Of a DNA stretch of 64,000 nt, positions 34,556-43,121 are shown one piece after another. This DNA comes from Actinoplanes lobatus. Its GTDB lineage: Bacteria; Actinomycetota; Actinomycetes; Mycobacteriales; Micromonosporaceae. Made by a program: the position numbers and the translations under genes. The stretch is taken from assembly GCF_014205215.1 (NCBI RefSeq), contig NZ_JACHNC010000001.1:4779001-4843000 (forward strand). The letters are read 5' to 3'. Numbering within the stretch: position 1 is the stretch's first letter; each line of letters starts with the position of its first letter. Under the pieces are notes generated by a model that was not told the origin of the DNA, made no database searches, and saw only the letters and a list, made by a program, of their open reading frames with translations.

Positions 34556-34568
34556 TAGAGTCGGCCCG
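34556..34568 (+). promoter_or_regulatory. Leaderless-type promoter of the histidine kinase gene
   Basis: A -10 box TAGAGT (34556-34561) is followed after seven bases by the GTG start at 34569, so transcription is expected to begin at or one base before the start codon. No Shine-Dalgarno sequence is in place, which supports choosing this GTG. Confidence 0.55.
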
Positions 34569-35414
34569 GTGAACGCCAACCCCCGGCCCGCGTGGCGCAG
34601 CCGGGCCGTGCCGGTCGTCGTGGTCGTCGCCGCGGTGCTGATCATGGCCATGTGCACGGTCGGGACCTCCGGCCCGCTGTCCCGGATCATCCCGGTGGTG
34701 ATCGGCGGCGGGGCGGCCACCGCGGCGGTGTGGTCGGTGCGCCGGTGGCGGGCCGACCGGGCCGCCTACGAGCGGCGGCTCACCGAGTGGGCGGCCACCG
34801 AGGCGGTGCTGGCCGAACGGCTGCACATCGCCCGCGACCTGCATGATCTCGTGTCGCACGGGCTCGGGCTGATCACCGTACGGGCGGCGGCCACCCGGCA
34901 CCTGCCCGCGCCCGCCGAGATCCGGGCCGCTCTCGACGACATCGAGGAGACCAGCCGCGACGCCACCGCCGAACTGCGCCGCATGCTCGGCGTGCTCCGC
35001 GAGCCCACCGCGCCCGGCCCGCGCGCGCCGGTGGAGGGCCTCGACGCGCTGCCCGGCATCGTCGCGGCCGCCGCGGCCGCCGGGGTGCGGGCCCGGCTGC
35101 ACGCCGGTGAGCTCGGGGACGTGCCGCCGGGCGTCCAGGTGGCGGTCTGCCGGACGGTCCGGGAGGGCCTCGCCAACACGGCCCGGCACGCCGGCCCGGC
35201 CGACGCCACGGTCCGGGTGCACCGCGACGGGAGACATGTGGTGGTGAGCGTCGCCGACAGCGGCCCGGCCCACGGCTGGCGGCCCACCCCGGGCGCCGGG
35301 CACGGCCTCGCCGGGCTGCGGGAACGCGTCGGCAGCCTGGGCGGCACCCTGTCGGCCGAGCGGGTCGAGGCGGGCTTCCGCCTCACCGCCCGGATCCCGG
35401 ACGAGCCGCAATGA
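34569..35414 (+). CDS. Sensor histidine kinase (HisKA_3/NarL-type)
   Basis: A 281-residue membrane kinase. Two short membrane helices (about residues 13-31 and 37-56) with almost no outside loop indicate sensing within the membrane. The phosphorylated His is in IARDLHDLVSHGLGLI; dimerisation helices follow, then the ATPase with N-box TVREGLANTARHAG, G1 VADSGPAHGW and the GAGHGLAGLRERV lid. Its stop lies in the first ATGA of the 77-bp repeat that separates it from the regulator. Divergent orientation from an ABC exporter suggests it detects a cell-envelope agent and induces that exporter. Confidence 0.9.
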   Translation: MNANPRPAWRSRAVPVVVVVAAVLIMAMCTVGTSGPLSRIIPVVIGGGAATAAVWSVRRWRADRAAYERRLTEWAATEAVLAERLHIARDLHDLVSHGLGLITVRAAATRHLPAPAEIRAALDDIEETSRDATAELRRMLGVLREPTAPGPRAPVEGLDALPGIVAAAAAAGVRARLHAGELGDVPPGVQVAVCRTVREGLANTARHAGPADATVRVHRDGRHVVVSVADSGPAHGWRPTPGAGHGLAGLRERVGSLGGTLSAERVEAGFRLTARIPDEPQ

Positions 35415-35487
35415 GCGAGCTTGCGAGCGAATCATCGGGCTCAGTCTTGAACTCATTGCGATGCCGGAGCGCAGCGGAGGTGGCGCA
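35411..35487 (+). repeat. 77-bp junction repeat, copy B, between kinase and response regulator
   Basis: Same length and about 91% identical to copy A (29038-29114). It begins with the ATGA that ends the kinase gene and ends directly before the ATGAG that starts the response regulator. Removing it would leave a classic ATGA stop/start overlap, so it looks as if it had inserted into a coupled junction and duplicated the ATGAG. Its last 15 bases carry GGAGGTGGCGCA, a strong ribosome site for the following ATG; it also carries an in-frame ATG at 35461 that could add nine residues to the regulator. Confidence 0.88.
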
Positions 35488-36168
35488 ATGAGCCTGAAGC
35501 CGGCCGACGGGGTCACCCGCGTTCTGGTGGTGGACGACCAGCCGCTGCTCCGGCAGAGCCTCGCCATGATCCTCGGGCACGAGCCGGACATCGAGGTGGC
35601 CGGGCAGGCCGCGGACGGGGCGGAGGCGGTGCTGCGGGCCCGGGCGGCGCGGCCGGACGTGGTGCTCATGGACGTACGCATGCCGGGTGTCGATGGTCTT
35701 GAGGCGACCCGGCGGATCTGTGCCGACCCGGCCCTGACCGGCACCCGGGTGCTGGTGCTCAGCATGTTCGAGCTGGACGAGTACGTCTACGAGGCCCTCC
35801 AGGCGGGAGCGTCCGGTTTCCTGCTCAAGGACGCCCGGCCGGAGGACCTGGTGGAGGCGGTCCGGCGCACCGGCCGGGGCGAGTCGCTGTTCGCCCCGTC
35901 GATCCTCACCCGGCTGGTGGCCCACTACGTGGCGGCACCCCGGCCGGAACGGGTCCGGGCGCTGCGGCACCTCACGCCCCGCGAGGTGGAGGTGCTCGCC
36001 CTGATCGGCAACGGCCTGGCCAACGACGAGATCGCCACGGCGCTGGCCATCTCGGTCAAGACGGTGAAGACCCACATCACCCACCTGCTCGCCAAACTGG
36101 CCGCCCGCGACCGCGCCCAGCTGGTGATCGCCGCCTTCAACGCCGGTCTGGTCCGCCCCCGCGCCTGA
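35488..36168 (+). CDS. NarL/FixJ-type response regulator
   Basis: A 226-residue regulator: receiver domain (VLVVDDQPLLRQSL acidic pair; phosphoacceptor Asp in VVLMDVRMPG; conserved Lys in GFLLKDARPEDL) and C-terminal LuxR-type helix-turn-helix (LTPREVEVLALIGNGLANDE, IATALAISVKTVKTHITHL). It is the partner of the kinase upstream. ATG 35488 is used; the alternative at 35461 lies wholly inside the repeat element. Likely target: the divergent exporter operon. Confidence 0.93.
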   Translation: MSLKPADGVTRVLVVDDQPLLRQSLAMILGHEPDIEVAGQAADGAEAVLRARAARPDVVLMDVRMPGVDGLEATRRICADPALTGTRVLVLSMFELDEYVYEALQAGASGFLLKDARPEDLVEAVRRTGRGESLFAPSILTRLVAHYVAAPRPERVRALRHLTPREVEVLALIGNGLANDEIATALAISVKTVKTHITHLLAKLAARDRAQLVIAAFNAGLVRPRA

Positions 36169-36208
36169 CCGCCTTGAACCGCGGTCGGCGAGCTGCGACG
36201 GTGTTCAC

Positions 36209-36559
36209 ATGACTGACATCGATGTGGCGGAAGAGAACAAGAGACGGTTCCTCGATGCCTTCGGCCGGTTCGCGGCCGGCGAGGTCGAGGTCCTCCGCGA
36301 GATCCTCCGCGAGGATTTCCTGTCACACAGCCCGGGCGCCCCGGCCGGCCGCGACGCCTGGATCGAGTTCATCGTCAACTCACCGATCGCCACCGCCCAG
36401 CTCGACCTGCAACACGTCATCGCGGACGACCAGTTCGTGGTGGCCCACTACACCCTCATCCCGGCCGAGGGCCCGTCCGAGACGGTCGTCGACATCTGGC
36501 GTTTCGAGGACGGGCTGATCGTCGAGCACTGGGACGTGAGCCGCCCGTTACCTTCTTAA
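36209..36559 (+). CDS. SnoaL-like/NTF2-fold protein
   Basis: A 116-residue protein of the NTF2-like fold: ENKRRFLDAFGRFAAGEVEV helix, EDFLSHSPGAPAGRDAWIEF, DQFVVAHYTLIP strand and the terminal VVDIWRFEDGLIVEHWDVSR, the usual SnoaL-like ending. Members include polyketide cyclases, isomerases and many uncharacterised small proteins. It stands alone between the response regulator and the GH43 gene; a TTGAAC at 36174 and the closeness of the start suggest its own promoter. No function can be assigned. Confidence 0.82.
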   Translation: MTDIDVAEENKRRFLDAFGRFAAGEVEVLREILREDFLSHSPGAPAGRDAWIEFIVNSPIATAQLDLQHVIADDQFVVAHYTLIPAEGPSETVVDIWRFEDGLIVEHWDVSRPLPS

Positions 36560-36571
36560 TCAGTCGGGGCA

Positions 36572-36601
36572 TTGCCGGAAAAATCCGGTAGCTCCTAGCG
36601 T
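36572..36601 (+). promoter_or_regulatory. Promoter of the GH43 gene with embedded dyad
   Basis: TTGCCG (36572-36577) and TAGCGT (36596-36601) are 18 bp apart and 8 bp before ATG 36610. Between them lies the dyad CCGGA-AAAA-TCCGG (36575-36588), which overlaps the -35 and would suit a repressor. Confidence 0.5.
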
Positions 36602-36609
36602 CGGCATCC

Positions 36610-38823
36610 ATGAGACTCCGCGCACATCTGGCGGTCGCGGCGCTGGTCGCGGGCCTGTTCGCCCCGGTAACGGCGCCCGCGGCCGCGCAGGCCGCAGCCA
36701 CCTACACCAACCCGGTCAGTGCCGGGACCGTCGACACCTTCCCCGATCCGGCGGTGATCAAAGGCAAAGACGGCATCTGGTACGCCTACGGCACCACGAA
36801 CCCGATCCTCAACAGTGCTGGCGAGACCGGCGAGCACGTCCTGCCGATCCTGTCCTCCACCGACCTGGTGCACTGGACGTACCGGGGTGACGCCGTCCCC
36901 GGCGGCACCGTCCGCCTGTGGGCACCGGACATCCGCTACATCGCCGGGTCCTACCACCTCACCTACTCGCAGTCGACCGGCGGCATCGGCCTGCGGACCG
37001 GCCCCACCCCGCTCGGCCCGTGGACCGACCACGGCCTGATCGTGCCGTCCGGTGGCAGCGGCTGCCCGACCGGCAACATCGACCAGGCCCTGTTCACCGG
37101 CGCGGACGGCGCCCACTACCTGTACTGGGGCAGCTACGACGTCCTCTGTGTACAGCGGCTGAACGCGGCCGCCACCACCCGGGTCGGCGAGATCACCCAG
37201 GTGGCCCGGGGCCGCCGCGCCGAGGGCGGGTTCGTGGTGCACCGCGACGGCTGGTACTACCTGTTCTTCTCGGACGGCGGCTGCTGCGACGGCGCGTACA
37301 GCGGCTACACCGTGAAGGTCGGCCGCTCGGCCAGCCCGCTCGGCCCGTTCAAGACACCCAGCGGCCTCGACCTGATGGACCTCACCAGCAAGGACGGCAT
37401 CGTGCTGGCGGCCAACGGGGACCGCTGGATCGGGCCCGGCCACAACGCGATCACCACCGACCTGGCCGGCCAGGACTGGCTGGTCTACCACGCCATCCCG
37501 GCCGGCGACCCGGACTTCCCGCCGGTCACCGGCGCGAACGGCGCCACCCTGCGGCTCACCAAACGGCCGCTGATGATCGACCGGCTGGACTGGATCGGTG
37601 GCTGGCCGGTGGTCCGCGCCGGCGCCGGACCGTCCAACTCACCGCAGACCGCACCGGTCACCACCTGGACCGTGGGCAGCACGTTCGCCTCCCTGGCCGG
37701 CTGGTCGGCGGCCTGGCCACTGGCGACCGGCACGGATTCCGGCGGATATCTCAGCGCGGGTGCGGGCGGGTTCTCGCTCAGCGACGCCACGGTCTCCGGC
37801 GACGTCCGGGTGGAGGGCGACCTGCGGGCCGGGGCGGGGCTGGTGATCGCCTACGCCGACCCGTCGAACCACGTGGTGGCGTGGCTCGACCGGGCCACGA
37901 ACCGGCTGGTCGTCGCGGTGACGGTGGGCGGACGGCGTACCGATCAGGTGGCCGCTCTGCCGGCCGGATTCGCGCACACCGCGTGGCACACCGTGGCCGC
38001 GCAGCGGCGTGGCCGGGCGCTGGCCGTCGAAGTCTCGGCCGACCGGCTCCGGGACGCGGTCGCGACCGTGTCGATCACCCTGCCGGCCGGCGCCCCGGTC
38101 GCCGGGCGAATCGGCGCGGCGGCCACCGGGGCGGGCGCGCAGGCCGACAACATCGGGGCCGCGCCGCTCTACCAGCCGGTCACCGCCCGGGTCGCCGACC
38201 CGGCGCCGGGCGCCCTGCTGCCCGCCTGTTCCGACGAGTTCGAGGCGGCGAGCGACCCGGCCTGGAGCTGGGTGCGCGGCCCGGCCGCCGGGGCGGTCCG
38301 CACCGGTGGCGCCCTGGTCTGGCCGACCCAGGCGGCCGAGCTGCACACCGGCAACAACACCGCGTCGGTGCTGCTGCGCGACGCCCCGGCGGGCGACTTC
38401 ACCGTGGAGACGAAGCTGACCTTCGACGGCACCCGTGGCAACCAGCAGGCCGGGCTGGTGCTCTACCGGAACGACGATCGGTACTTCAAGCTGGCCCACT
38501 CGGTGCTGCCGCTCGCGAACACCGCCCTGTTCCTGCACCAGACCGAGTTCGGCAAGGAGGGCGACCGGGCGGGTGGGGTGGCGAACGCGCCGATGTTCGG
38601 CGGGCCGGCGACCCCCACCCTGTGGTTGCGGCTGCGCTACCACCACGACGCGGCGAACGGCGAGGACGAGGTACGGGCGGCGTCCAGCACCGACGGGGTG
38701 ACCTGGACGTGGGGCGGGGTGTGGACCCTGCCACACTCTGGTCCGTATCGGATCGGACTGATCTCGATGAACGCCACCGGCGCGACGGCGAACTTCGACC
38801 ACGTGCGAACCTACGCGGGGTAA
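36610..38823 (+). CDS. Secreted GH43-family glycosidase with C-terminal lectin-like domain
   Basis: A 737-residue exported enzyme, signal peptide to about residue 33 (AQA/AAT). The five-bladed GH43 propeller shows the catalytic Asp in TFPDPAVIKG, WAPDIRYIAGSYHLTYSQS and the acid Glu in RRAEGGFVVHRDGWYYLFFS. GH43 enzymes release arabinose or xylose from hemicellulose side chains. A middle beta domain (about 345-520) and a C-terminal concanavalin-like region (DEFEAASDPAWSWVRG, AGLVLYRNDDRYFKL) similar to GH43_C2/DUF1349 follow. Which sugar it acts on cannot be fixed from sequence. No sugar transporter or regulator adjoins, so it is a stand-alone secreted hydrolase. Confidence 0.9.
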   Translation: MRLRAHLAVAALVAGLFAPVTAPAAAQAAATYTNPVSAGTVDTFPDPAVIKGKDGIWYAYGTTNPILNSAGETGEHVLPILSSTDLVHWTYRGDAVPGGTVRLWAPDIRYIAGSYHLTYSQSTGGIGLRTGPTPLGPWTDHGLIVPSGGSGCPTGNIDQALFTGADGAHYLYWGSYDVLCVQRLNAAATTRVGEITQVARGRRAEGGFVVHRDGWYYLFFSDGGCCDGAYSGYTVKVGRSASPLGPFKTPSGLDLMDLTSKDGIVLAANGDRWIGPGHNAITTDLAGQDWLVYHAIPAGDPDFPPVTGANGATLRLTKRPLMIDRLDWIGGWPVVRAGAGPSNSPQTAPVTTWTVGSTFASLAGWSAAWPLATGTDSGGYLSAGAGGFSLSDATVSGDVRVEGDLRAGAGLVIAYADPSNHVVAWLDRATNRLVVAVTVGGRRTDQVAALPAGFAHTAWHTVAAQRRGRALAVEVSADRLRDAVATVSITLPAGAPVAGRIGAAATGAGAQADNIGAAPLYQPVTARVADPAPGALLPACSDEFEAASDPAWSWVRGPAAGAVRTGGALVWPTQAAELHTGNNTASVLLRDAPAGDFTVETKLTFDGTRGNQQAGLVLYRNDDRYFKLAHSVLPLANTALFLHQTEFGKEGDRAGGVANAPMFGGPATPTLWLRLRYHHDAANGEDEVRAASSTDGVTWTWGGVWTLPHSGPYRIGLISMNATGATANFDHVRTYAG

Positions 38824-38885
38824 GCCTAGTTCTCCTATCAGTCTGATGGGTATTATGGGTCGCACCCCGACGACTGGAGACCACG

Positions 38886-39476
38886 ATGACGACCGTGCAG
38901 GACCTGCGCCGCGTCGACGATGAAGCATTTCGGCGGCTTCTCGACCGCAACGCGATCTGGAAGCGAATGGTGAAGGCCGGCGACCGCCTGCCCCTCATGC
39001 CGCTGCTCGAGGTGGATCTCGGACCGATCCACCTCGACCGGCTCCTGCACACCGGCCCGCTCGTGCTGGTCTTCATCCGCTACGCCGGCTCGGCCGACTG
39101 CGAGGCGCTGCTGCGGTCCTACTCGGAGAAGCTCGAACCGGCGCTCACCGACCTCGGCGCGCACCTGGTCGCCGTCAGCACGCAGGAACCGGGCCGGCTG
39201 GCCGACCTCAAACACCGCGACGACCTGCGCATGCTGGTCGCCTCCGACCCGCGGCACGTCCTGATCGACGCCCTGAACATCGGCTTCGGCAGCCCCGGCG
39301 CCGACAAGCCGCTCGGCACCGGCCGGTCGGTCCTGCCGTTCGCCACGGTGGTCGTCGCCGACCGGTCCGGCCGGGTCCGGTTCGTCGACGTGCGCCCCAA
39401 CTGGCTGTCACCCCTGCCGCCCGCCCCGATCATCGACGTGGTTAATTCGCTGGTTACCGGCCGGAGCCGGCGCTAA
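38886..39476 (+). CDS. Peroxiredoxin-like (AhpC/TSA fold) protein lacking the peroxidatic cysteine
   Basis: A 196-residue thioredoxin-fold protein. The region LVLVFIRYAGSADCEALLRSY aligns with FYRGGWCPYC of peroxiredoxin-like proteins, but the first (peroxidatic) cysteine is replaced and only one Cys remains, at the place of the second. AVSTQEPGRLADLK and LPFATVVVADRSGRVRFVDV match the remainder of the fold. It may be a thiol-binding or redox-silent relative. It has GGAG before its ATG and a TATTAT -10-like box at about 38852; its stop codon overlaps the promoter of the following leader ORF. Confidence 0.75.
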   Translation: MTTVQDLRRVDDEAFRRLLDRNAIWKRMVKAGDRLPLMPLLEVDLGPIHLDRLLHTGPLVLVFIRYAGSADCEALLRSYSEKLEPALTDLGAHLVAVSTQEPGRLADLKHRDDLRMLVASDPRHVLIDALNIGFGSPGADKPLGTGRSVLPFATVVVADRSGRVRFVDVRPNWLSPLPPAPIIDVVNSLVTGRSRR

Positions 39477-39485
39477 CCTCTCGGC
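39451..39485 (+). promoter_or_regulatory. Promoter of the tuf leader
   Basis: TGGTTA (39451-39456), 17 bp, then TAACCT (39474-39479), with the ATG of the leader ORF beginning seven bases later. The leader peptide would thus be translated from a leaderless 5' end. Confidence 0.55.
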
Positions 39486-39554
39486 ATGTTCTTCGCGCCC
39501 GGTCAGCAGCTGCCCCTCGTGGTGGCTCCCGCGCGCCTCGATTCGCGAGTCTGA
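39486..39554 (+). CDS. 22-residue leader peptide ahead of tuf
   Basis: A short ORF (MFFAPGQQLP..., ending ARLDSRV) lies exactly at the predicted transcription start, is in a different frame from tuf, and stops one base into a 10-bp hairpin. Size, place and the following structure suggest a regulatory leader whose translation senses ribosome or elongation-factor status, as in ribosome-mediated attenuation of antibiotic-resistance genes. No homologue is known to me, so the assignment rests on context only. Confidence 0.5.
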   Translation: MFFAPGQQLPLVVAPARLDSRV

Positions 39555-39597
39555 CCCCTCCCCGCCAGCAGCAGAACCCAGGGGAGGGGTGGCTGCT
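39554..39597 (+). promoter_or_regulatory. Attenuator-like hairpin with alternative pairing upstream of tuf
   Basis: ACCCCTCCCC (39554-39563) pairs perfectly with GGGGAGGGGT (39581-39590) around a 17-nt loop. Within the loop AGCAGC (39567-39572) can instead pair with GCTGCT (39592-39597), so two mutually exclusive folds exist. The leader stop codon touches the first arm, so a stalled or terminating ribosome would open it. There is no T tract, so it could act on transcription in the actinobacterial manner or as a structural switch. Confidence 0.5.
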
Positions 39598-39678
39598 CCG
39601 TGCGTGGTTCTGGCGCGTCCCGGCTGGCATCGGGCCGCGCTCCACCTCCCGCCTCGCATCCAGTGAGGACTCGCAAAG

Positions 39679-40869
39679 ATGGCCAAGAGCCAGTTCATCC
39701 GTACGAAGCCACACCTGAACATCGGCACGATGGGTCACGTCGACCACGGCAAGACGACCCTGACCGCCGCGATCACGAAGGTTCTCGCCGACCGCGACCC
39801 GGCAACCAACCGGTACGTCGCGTTCGAGGGGATCGACAAGGCCCCGGAGGAGGCCGCCCGCGGCATCACCATCACCATCGCCCACGTCGAGTACGAGACC
39901 GCGTCCCGCCACTACGCCCACGTCGACATGCCCGGCCACGCCGACTACGTGAAGAACATGATCACCGGCGCGGCGCAGGTGGACGGCGCGATCCTGGTCG
40001 TCTCGGCGCAGGACGGGTCGATGCCGCAGACCCGCGAGCACGTGCTGCTCGCCCAGCGGGTCGGCGTGCCGTACCTGGTGGTGGCCCTCAACAAGAGCGA
40101 CATGGCCGACGACCCGGAACTGCTCGACCTGGTCGAGCTGGAGGTCCGTGAGCTGCTGTCCGCCTACGGCTTCCCCGGCGACGAGGTGCCGGTGGTCCGG
40201 GTCAGCGCGCTGCGGGCGCTCGAGGGCGACCCGCGCTGGGTGGCGTCGATCGGCGAGCTGCTCGACGCGGTCGACACGTACGTGCCGATCCCGCCGCGCG
40301 AGCTGGGCGAGCCGTTCCTCATGCCGATCGAGAACGTCCTGTCGATCAGCGGCCGCGGCACCGTCGTCACCGGCAAGGTGGAGCGCGGCGAGCTCCGCGT
40401 GGGCGAGCCGGTCGAGGTGGTCGGCCTCGGACCGACCGTCGCCAGCGTCGCCACCGGCCTGGAGACGTTCGGCAAGGTCCTGGAGTCGGCGCAGGCCGGC
40501 GACAACGCCGCCGTCCTGCTGCGCGGGGTCAAGCGCGAGCAGGTGCAGCGGGGCCAGGTTCTCGCGGCGTCCTCCAGCGTGCGCCCGCACCGGGTCTTCA
40601 CGGCCCGGATATACGCGCTGACCAGCGCCGAGGGTGGCCGGCACACGCCGTTCGCGGCGGACTACCGGCCGCAGTTCTACTTCCACACCACCGACGTGTC
40701 CGGCGGGATGGACCTCGGCGGCCGCGACCTGGTCATGCCCGGCGACACCCTGGACCGGGTGACCGTCACCCTGGGCAAGGCGATCGCCCTGGAAGCCGGC
40801 ATGGGCTTCGCGGTCCGTGAGGGCAACCGCACGGTCGCCGCCGGCACGGTGACCGCCGTCCTGGAGTGA
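39679..40869 (+). CDS. tuf: Elongation factor Tu, divergent second-type copy
   Basis: A 396-residue translational GTPase that brings aminoacyl-tRNA to the ribosome. G1 [11 protein letters not shown], the Thr-containing [13 protein letters not shown]3 [12 protein letters not shown]4 NKSD and domains II and III ([29 protein letters not shown]) are complete. It is clearly more divergent than a housekeeping EF-Tu (for example DMPGH for the usual DCPGH, and unusual [20 protein letters not shown]). It is not next to rpsL-rpsG-fusA, so it is likely an accessory copy. The place equivalent to E. coli Gln124 is Arg ([11 protein letters not shown]), at a known kirromycin-resistance position. GAGGA precedes ATG by 8-9 nt. 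Confidence 0.93.
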   Translation: MAKSQFIRTKPHLNIGTMGHVDHGKTTLTAAITKVLADRDPATNRYVAFEGIDKAPEEAARGITITIAHVEYETASRHYAHVDMPGHADYVKNMITGAAQVDGAILVVSAQDGSMPQTREHVLLAQRVGVPYLVVALNKSDMADDPELLDLVELEVRELLSAYGFPGDEVPVVRVSALRALEGDPRWVASIGELLDAVDTYVPIPPRELGEPFLMPIENVLSISGRGTVVTGKVERGELRVGEPVEVVGLGPTVASVATGLETFGKVLESAQAGDNAAVLLRGVKREQVQRGQVLAASSSVRPHRVFTARIYALTSAEGGRHTPFAADYRPQFYFHTTDVSGGMDLGGRDLVMPGDTLDRVTVTLGKAIALEAGMGFAVREGNRTVAAGTVTAVLE

Positions 40870-40874
40870 GTCTC

Positions 40875-40905
40875 CGGCGGCCGGCTCGGGAAGAGCCGGC
40901 CGCCG
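40875..40905. terminator. Bidirectional terminator between tuf and copA
   Basis: A perfect 13-bp stem (40875-40887 with 40893-40905, CGGCGGCCGGCTC arm) and 5-nt loop lies between the convergent stop codons of tuf (40869) and the copper ATPase (40911). Confidence 0.88.
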
Positions 40906-40910
40906 AGAGG

Positions 40911-43109
40911 TCAGTACAGGGGCCGGAAGCGGCGCAGGCGGAGACTGTTGGCCACCACGAAGACCGAGGAGAAGGCCATCGCGGCGCCGGCGATCATCGG
41001 GTTGAGCAGCCCGGCGGCGGCCAGTGGCAGCGCTGCCACGTTGTACGCGAACGCCCAGAACAGGTTGCTCTTGATGATCCGCAGCGTCCGCCGGGACAGC
41101 CGGATCGCGTCCACCGCGGCCGTCAGATCACCGCGCACCAGGGTCAGGTCGGACGCCTCGATCGCCACGTCGGTGCCGGTGCCCATGGCCAGCCCCAGGT
41201 CCGACTGGGCGAGGGCGGCCGCGTCGTTCACCCCGTCGCCGGCCATCGCCACCACCCGGCCGTCCGACTGCAACCGCCGGATCACGTCGACCTTGCCGGC
41301 CGGCAGCACCCCGGCGATCACCTCGTCGATGCCGACCTCGGCCGCCACGGCCCGCGCCACCGTCTCGTTGTCGCCGGTCAGCAGCACCGGGGTCAGGCCC
41401 AGGCGGCGCAGCCCGGCGACCGCGGTGGCGCTGGTCGGCTTCACCGTGTCGGCGACGGCCAGCACACCGCGGGCTTTACCGTCCCAGCCGGCCACGATCG
41501 CGGTGCGGCCGGCCGCCTCCTGCTCGGCGGCGATCCGGGCGACCTCGACGGGGACCTCGAAACCCTCCCTCTCCAGCAGGCCGATCCGCCCGGCGAGAAC
41601 GTCACGATCGCCGGCGGTTCCCCGTACGCCCAAGCCCTCGAAGCTGGTGAACCCACTCACCGGAAGGTGATCGCCCACCCCGGCCGCGATCGCGTGAGCG
41701 ATGGGGTGTTCCGACGCCGCCTCCACGGACGCCGTCAGACGCAGCAGCTCCGGATCGTCGGGCAGCACGGCGACCAGCCTCATCACGCCGGTGGTGACCG
41801 TGCCCGTCTTGTCCAGGACGATCGTGTCCACCCGGTGGGTCGACTCCAGCGCCTCCGGACCCTTGATCAGGATGCCGAGCTGCGCGCCCCGGCCGGTGCC
41901 GACCAGCAGCGCCGTCGGCGTGGCCAGGCCGAGCGCGCACGGGCAGGCGATGATCAGCACGGCCACCGCGGCGGTGAACGCGGCCGTCCAGCCCGCGCCG
42001 GTGCCGTACCACCAGCCCAGCGTCGCCACCGCCAGCGTGATCACGATCGGCACGAACACGGCGGAGATCCGGTCGGCGAGCCGCTGCACCTCCGCCTTGC
42101 CGGCCTGCGCCTGCTCGACGAGCCGGGCCATCTGCGCCAGCTGGGTGTCGGCGCCGACCCGGGTGGCCCGCACGATCAGGCGGCCGCCCGCGTTCACCGT
42201 GCCGCCGGCGACCTCGCCGCCCGGCCCGATCTCGACGGGGACGCTCTCGCCGGTCAGCATCGACCGGTCGACCGCCGACGACCCCTCCTCGACCACGCCG
42301 TCCGTCGCGATCTTCTCGCCCGGGCGGACCACGAACCGGTCGTCCTTCCGCAGATCCTCGACGGGTACGCGCACCTCCCGGCCGTCGCGCAGCACGGCGA
42401 CGTCCTTGGCGCCCAGTTCCAGCAGCGCCCGCAGCGCGTCACCGGCCCGCCGCTTGGACCGGGCCTCGAAGTACCGCCCGGCCAGGATGAACATGGTCAC
42501 CCCGGCGGCCGCCTCCAGGTAGATGGTCCCGGCGCCGTCGGTGCGGTTGACGGCCAGGCTGAACGGGTGGGTCATGCCCGGCTCCCCGGCGGTGCCGAAG
42601 AACAGCGCCCACAACGACCAGCCGAACGCCGCGATCGTCCCCAGCGAGACCAGCGTGTCCATGGTCGCCGCGCCGTGCCGCAGGTTGATCGCGGCCGCCC
42701 GGTGGAACGGCCAGCCGCCGTAGACGACCACCGGCGCGGCCAGGGTGAGCGAGGCCCACTGCCAGTAGGTGAACTGCCAGGCCGGAACCATGGCCAGCAG
42801 GATCACCGGAACGCTGAGCACGATCGATACGAGCAGTCGGGTGCGTAGAGGATCCGATTTATCCGGCTCGGCAGGCTTTTCTGCGGCCTTGACCGCGGCG
42901 GAATATCCGGTCTTTTCGACCGTGGCGATCAGATCGGCAGTGGTGACGCCCGGGTCGGCCGTCACCGTCGCCTTCTCGGTGGCGTAGTTGACCGTGGCGG
43001 TCACCCCGTCCATCCGGTTCAGCTTCTTCTCGATCCGGGCCGCGCAGGACGCGCAGGTCATCCCGCCGATCTCGAGTTCGATCAGCTGAGGAGAGATTTG
43101 TAGGCTCAT
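40911..43109 (-). CDS. copA: Copper-translocating P1B-type ATPase
   Basis: A 732-residue CPx ATPase that exports Cu(I). An N-terminal heavy-metal domain has [16 protein letters not shown]; eight membrane helices follow. The membrane metal site is [10 protein letters not shown], the phosphorylation site DKTGTVTTG, the P1B-specific His-Pro is EHPIAHAIA and the hinge is [10 protein letters not shown]. The TGE phosphatase motif ([10 protein letters not shown]) is intact. It lies 12 bp after the secreted protein gene at 43122 and both are divergent from csoR, the copper-sensing repressor, so the operon is expected to be copper-induced. Confidence 0.95.
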   Translation of the reverse strand: MSLQISPQLIELEIGGMTCASCAARIEKKLNRMDGVTATVNYATEKATVTADPGVTTADLIATVEKTGYSAAVKAAEKPAEPDKSDPLRTRLLVSIVLSVPVILLAMVPAWQFTYWQWASLTLAAPVVVYGGWPFHRAAAINLRHGAATMDTLVSLGTIAAFGWSLWALFFGTAGEPGMTHPFSLAVNRTDGAGTIYLEAAAGVTMFILAGRYFEARSKRRAGDALRALLELGAKDVAVLRDGREVRVPVEDLRKDDRFVVRPGEKIATDGVVEEGSSAVDRSMLTGESVPVEIGPGGEVAGGTVNAGGRLIVRATRVGADTQLAQMARLVEQAQAGKAEVQRLADRISAVFVPIVITLAVATLGWWYGTGAGWTAAFTAAVAVLIIACPCALGLATPTALLVGTGRGAQLGILIKGPEALESTHRVDTIVLDKTGTVTTGVMRLVAVLPDDPELLRLTASVEAASEHPIAHAIAAGVGDHLPVSGFTSFEGLGVRGTAGDRDVLAGRIGLLEREGFEVPVEVARIAAEQEAAGRTAIVAGWDGKARGVLAVADTVKPTSATAVAGLRRLGLTPVLLTGDNETVARAVAAEVGIDEVIAGVLPAGKVDVIRRLQSDGRVVAMAGDGVNDAAALAQSDLGLAMGTGTDVAIEASDLTLVRGDLTAAVDAIRLSRRTLRIIKSNLFWAFAYNVAALPLAAAGLLNPMIAGAAMAFSSVFVVANSLRLRRFRPLY

Positions 43110-43121
43110 GGCTGTTACCCC

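Noticed and set aside
35461..35487. Upstream start for the response regulator (adds nine residues)
   Set aside because: The extension lies entirely within the 77-bp repeat, the equivalent ATG is ACG in the other copy, and the ATG at 35488 has the better ribosome site.
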